Source of the DNA: Pseudomonadota bacterium | Lineage (GTDB): Bacteria; Myxococcota_A; UBA796; GCA-2862545 | DNA: 64,000 nucleotides | Direction: 5' to 3' | Assembly (NCBI GenBank): GCA_023954855.1 | Contig: JAGSGY010000003.1 | Location: 1 to 64,000, forward strand | Part shown: one piece after another, positions 61,141 to 64,000 of the stretch | Layout of the letters: each line of letters opens with the position of its first letter | Position numbering within the stretch: the first letter of the stretch is position 1 | The notes under the pieces: model-generated | What the model saw: only the letters and a program-made list of their open reading frames with translations | What the model was told of the DNA's origin: nothing | The model's database searches: none | Program-made: the position numbers and the translations under genes

Positions 61141-62676
61141 ATGCGGCATCAGACGGTCTGGATTCTCGACTTTGGCTCGCAGTACACCCAGCTCATCGCG
61201 CGACGCATTCGCGAGCTGGATGTCTACTGTGAGATTCGCCCTTGCACCGACGCAGCACCGGATTCGTTTCCGGACGAGCTGACCGGCATCATCCTCTCGG
61301 GTGGCCCGGCATCTGTGCTCGGCGACGACGCCCCTGCGTTCGATGACGCCTGGCTTCGCACGGGCCATCCGTTGCTCGGCATCTGCTACGGCATGCAGCT
61401 GTTGACTCACCTCGGCGGAGGTCACGTCGGTCGCGGTACCTCCCGGGAGTACGGTCGGGCCGACATCGAGTTGTCTGAGCGGCCGGGGCCTCTGTTCGCG
61501 GACTTCGACGCCAACGGCGGGAACCCCGTGTGGATGTCCCACGGCGACCACGTGGACGAGCCACCGGACGGATTCCGCGTGACCGCGCGAAGCCGAGGCA
61601 TCGTGGCCGGCATCGCCTCGGATGACGACCGAATCTTCGGCCTCCAGTTCCATCCGGAAGTCGTTCATTCGCTGAAGGGCAAGGAGCTCATTCGCCGGTT
61701 CATCCGCGAGGTGTGCGGTGCCACTGGCGACTGGACGCCGGGCTCCTTCATCCATGAGCAGGTCGAGCGGATTCGCGAGCAGGTTGGCGACAAGAACGTG
61801 GTCTGTGGCCTGTCGGGCGGGGTCGACAGCTCTGTCGTCGCTGCGCTCCTGCACGAGGCGATTGGCGACCAGCTGTACTGCATCTTCGTAGACAACGGCC
61901 TGTGTCGCGAGGGAGAGGCTGAGTCGATTCGCGCTGAGTTCCGAGAGTACAACCTGACTATCGTGGATGCCCAGGACCGCTTCCTCGACCGTCTGGCTGG
62001 CGTCACCGACCCCGAACGCAAGCGCAAGATCATCGGAGAGGTCTTCATTCGCGTGTTCGAGGACGAGTCCAAGCGGATCGAGAACGCTCCCTTCCTCGCA
62101 CAGGGCACGCTGTACCCCGACGTGATCGAGTCCATCTCGGTACGTGGCCCCTCGGCGACCATCAAGTCGCATCACAATGTCGGTGGACTTCCCGAGGACA
62201 TGGCCTTTGAGCTCGTGGAGCCGCTGCGGGAGCTGTTCAAGGATGAGGTCCGCGAGGTCGGCGAAGCCCTGGGTCTCTCCGAAGGGCGCGTCTGGCGTCA
62301 GCCGTTTCCGGGCCCAGGCCTGGCAGTTCGTTGTCTCGGGGAAGTTCGCCGAGACCGCCTCGCCACGCTGGCGCGTGCAGATGCCATCGTCCAGGAAGAG
62401 ATCGAGGCTGCCGGCCTCACGCGATCCATCTGGCAGTCGTTCGCCGTGCTCTTGCCCGTCCGCTCTGTCGGCGTGATGGGGGACGAGCGCACTTACGAAG
62501 AGGCTGCGGTCATCCGCGCTGTGCACAGTCAGGACGGCATGACCGCGGACTTCGTGCACCTGCCCTACGAGCTGCTGGGCAAGCTGTCCGCTCGCATCAT
62601 CAATGAGGTCAAGGGCGTGAATCGCGTCGCCTACGACATCAGCTCGAAGCCCCCGGGCACCATCGAGTGGGAGTAG
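61141..62676 (+). CDS. guaA: GMP synthase (glutamine-hydrolysing)
   Basis: GuaA converts XMP to GMP. The class I glutaminase domain (1-195) has [16 protein letters not shown], the nucleophile cysteine in GICYGMQLL and the histidine and glutamate in QFHPEV. The ATP-pyrophosphatase has [15 protein letters not shown], and the C-terminal dimerisation domain has [15 protein letters not shown] and ends PPGTIEWE. Length (511 residues) is standard. GGGAGG lies 5 nt before the ATG. It is transcribed alone, 72 bp after the HhH gene and 7 bp from the convergent TPR gene. Confidence 0.97.
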   Translation: MRHQTVWILDFGSQYTQLIARRIRELDVYCEIRPCTDAAPDSFPDELTGIILSGGPASVLGDDAPAFDDAWLRTGHPLLGICYGMQLLTHLGGGHVGRGTSREYGRADIELSERPGPLFADFDANGGNPVWMSHGDHVDEPPDGFRVTARSRGIVAGIASDDDRIFGLQFHPEVVHSLKGKELIRRFIREVCGATGDWTPGSFIHEQVERIREQVGDKNVVCGLSGGVDSSVVAALLHEAIGDQLYCIFVDNGLCREGEAESIRAEFREYNLTIVDAQDRFLDRLAGVTDPERKRKIIGEVFIRVFEDESKRIENAPFLAQGTLYPDVIESISVRGPSATIKSHHNVGGLPEDMAFELVEPLRELFKDEVREVGEALGLSEGRVWRQPFPGPGLAVRCLGEVRRDRLATLARADAIVQEEIEAAGLTRSIWQSFAVLLPVRSVGVMGDERTYEEAAVIRAVHSQDGMTADFVHLPYELLGKLSARIINEVKGVNRVAYDISSKPPGTIEWE

Positions 62677-62683
62677 CCCTCCC

Positions 62684-63508
62684 TTAGGGGGCGTCGTCGA
62701 GTCGGTCGGGATCGAGGCCCAACCACTCACACGCCTCTCGTTCCAGCGCCGCACCGACCCACTCCACGAACTCTTCGTAGGTCGCTGCCTTGTCCAGGTT
62801 TCGCTGGAAGAAACGCATCGCCTCAGGACGGCCTTGTGGGTCCGGGGCCTCGGCAGGTGTGCCAAGCACGATGCCGCTGATCCGCGGTGAGAGTGGCGGG
62901 TCCTCGGCCTTGAGTTCGTCGAGGAACGGGGCGGGTTCTACCCGCATGGGAATGCCGGCCCAGAATTTCCGCAGCAGCGGCGCGAGGCCTTGAATCGCCT
63001 CTTCAATGGCAGAGGACCACTGGGCGTCGGTCCAGTGGTTCGGCAGTGGAAACGAGTGCGGGTCGAGCCGGTTGGCCATCATCAACGCGCCCACGGACTC
63101 CGTTCGGCGGTCCTGGGCTTCGAGAATCAGGCTGAGCTGATAGTGCGCGAGGGCATCTTCTGGTCGCCTACGTGCCACCTCTCGGACGACTTCTTCGGCC
63201 CCCTCAAGGTCGCAGATTTCGAAGCGGGCGAGCCCGAGACGTAGCAGCGATTCGAGATCATCTCCGACGAGCTGAACGTGCCGCTGGAACGCCATGACAG
63301 CGCCCTCTGGGTCATTGGCGTCGAGTAGCGCTTCTCCCAACAGATAGAGCCCGTCCGCATAGTCGGGCTCTTCGTCGAGAAGCTCTTCGGCCTCGAGAAT
63401 CGCTTCCTCGAAGTCGCCTTGGGCGAGTGACGTCCGCAGACCCTTCAGCCGAAGCTGAAGGCGTGTCTCGGGGTCGAGAAGCCAAGGTCCCGAGACGGCG
63501 TCATCCAT
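62684..63508 (-). CDS. TPR protein with degenerate zincin-type metallopeptidase domain
   Basis: The N-terminal 150 residues are TPR-like helices (FEEAILEAEELLDEEPDYADGL). The C-terminal part resembles the COG3824-type minimal metallopeptidases: LDELKAEDPPLSPRISGIVLG, then EWVGAALEREACEWLGLD. In active members the last segment reads with HExGH before HLGLD; here the three histidines are replaced by Arg, Glu and Trp while the glutamate and LGLD remain. It should be a catalytically dead form used for binding. The start codon overlaps the stop of the upstream gene by 1 bp. Confidence 0.75.
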   Translation of the reverse strand: MDDAVSGPWLLDPETRLQLRLKGLRTSLAQGDFEEAILEAEELLDEEPDYADGLYLLGEALLDANDPEGAVMAFQRHVQLVGDDLESLLRLGLARFEICDLEGAEEVVREVARRRPEDALAHYQLSLILEAQDRRTESVGALMMANRLDPHSFPLPNHWTDAQWSSAIEEAIQGLAPLLRKFWAGIPMRVEPAPFLDELKAEDPPLSPRISGIVLGTPAEAPDPQGRPEAMRFFQRNLDKAATYEEFVEWVGAALEREACEWLGLDPDRLDDAP

Positions 63509-64000
63509 CAGCGAAGCATGAAGAAGGCGCCGGCGGCGACGACAAGAAGCGCAAGGCCTCCGATCGCGACGAGGGCAAGCCCGGCACCAGCAGCCTTGGC
63601 GGCGGTTCCGCTCCCGCCTTCTTCGTCATCGTCGAAGTCAACCTGCGGACGCTCGGGAAGCGCGTTCAGCCCGCTGCCCACGCCCGCACCGGCGCTGACC
63701 CCGGCGAGTCCACCGCGGAGCGCGATTGCGAAGTGAGCGAACTCTGCGATGTCCTTGCAGAGGTCGATGTCGGTGATCATCCACTGCTCGAAGCTCTCTT
63801 CCTCTTGACGGCTATTCATGCGGCCGCTCTCGTAGAGAGGAAGGGGAGCGCGGTCGAGGACCGGCTGATCAGGTGCCACGTCGAACGGGACGCGCGCATT
63901 GTTGCGCAGCCAGCGCTTGACGGCGTAGCGCGCGGTGAGGGTGCCAATCGGAATGCCACCGAGCGGCGAGGCGAGTCCCTCCACTTCATCACCGGTGGTT
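63508..64000 (-). CDS. Hypothetical protein with C-terminal membrane anchor (partial)
   Basis: The frame is open to the window edge, so the N-terminus may be missing; a GTG at 63984 is the only start inside the window and the residues before it continue without break. The visible 160 residues contain an amphipathic region (GTLTARYAVKRWLRNNARVP), a short helical stretch (FEQWMITDIDLCKDIAEFA), an acidic linker (DFDDDEEGG), and a C-terminal membrane segment (LALVAIGGLALLVVAAGAFF) three residues from the end. It looks like a tail-anchored protein. No family is recognised. The TPR gene follows with a 1-bp overlap (TGATG). Confidence 0.6.
   Translation of the reverse strand, partial: TTGDEVEGLASPLGGIPIGTLTARYAVKRWLRNNARVPFDVAPDQPVLDRAPLPLYESGRMNSRQEEESFEQWMITDIDLCKDIAEFAHFAIALRGGLAGVSAGAGVGSGLNALPERPQVDFDDDEEGGSGTAAKAAGAGLALVAIGGLALLVVAAGAFFMLR

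Noticed and set aside
61030-62865. A minus-strand open frame across guaA (611 codons)
   Set aside because: GuaA is certain on the plus strand with all motifs; the antisense frame shows no recognisable protein features.
1-64000. Mobile element, prophage or genomic island
   Set aside because: No transposase, integrase, phage structural gene, long direct repeats or clear composition shift was seen. The single tRNA gene is followed by a terminator and ordinary genes, not an island.

Overview
The window is about 64 kb of GC-rich, gene-dense chromosome. It holds 58 protein genes and one tRNA gene, with no gap above 300 bases. I see no insertion sequence, phage gene, CRISPR array, rRNA or plasmid function. 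The outer-membrane porin, lipoproteins, an AgmX/PglI-type C-terminal domain, a eukaryote-like Ser/Thr kinase, FHA and RNHCP proteins, and the order of the housekeeping clusters suggest a Gram-negative bacterium of the Myxococcota/deltaproteobacterial kind. That placement is inference; no rRNA is present to settle it.

Layout. 1-3138 (-): an ABC exporter with two permeases, the outer one ending in a CPBP-protease-like domain. 3234-7657 (+): an unknown protein, a membrane alkaline-phosphatase-superfamily (sulfatase-fold) enzyme and a glycosyltransferase. 7641-10211 (-): an AgmX-type lipoprotein and a two-component pair. 10257-11441 (+): L-2-hydroxyglutarate oxidase. 11420-16097 (-): a TIGR02757 protein co-translated with a glutathionyl-hydroquinone reductase/pterin dehydratase fusion, a Ser/Thr kinase and a secreted partner. 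16151-19745 (+): a secreted unknown, a Trm112-like zinc protein, a HEAT-cyclophilin fusion and an RNHCP protein. They lead directly into tilS-ftsH-folP-cdaA-cdaR-glmM-nnr-tsaE-comEA-like-cysteine desulfurase (19738-30049), a nearly uninterrupted run of 4-8 bp start/stop overlaps. This run joins tRNA modification, membrane proteolysis, folate synthesis, cyclic-di-AMP synthesis with its regulator, and the start of cell-wall amino-sugar synthesis.

30081-37785 is transport and envelope: NhaC antiporter overlapping an AGCS symporter with an unusual extracytoplasmic insert, an alpha/beta hydrolase and an OprO/P-like porin. 37836-40883 is a large PHP-domain lipoprotein that shares a divergent promoter with the porin. 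40951-44062 (-) pairs an NYN/LOTUS protein with a SerA-like dehydrogenase. 44274-46263 (+) is a MoxR/VWA pair, followed by tRNA-Gln with a strong terminator. 46480-55231 (+) contains NUDIX, a JmjC/cupin-like protein, then prs-rplY-pth-hppA-rpsF-rplI-dnaB. The usual rpsR is absent between rpsF and rplI, and a K+-dependent-type membrane pyrophosphatase sits inside the cluster. 55447-57500 is a possible signalling module: FHA protein, a HisKA-only protein without ATPase, and an HTH-receiver protein. 57509-64000 holds XdhC, a secreted propeller/HhH pair, guaA, and a TPR protein with a decayed metallopeptidase domain.

The most notable observations are: four genes whose TANNNT -10-like element ends exactly 6 nt before the start codon with no Shine-Dalgarno (leaderless transcription); the FHA/HisKA-only/HTH-receiver module; the quinone-reductase/pterin-dehydratase fusion; the split AGCS transporter co-translated with NhaC; and a zincin domain that has lost its zinc ligands.
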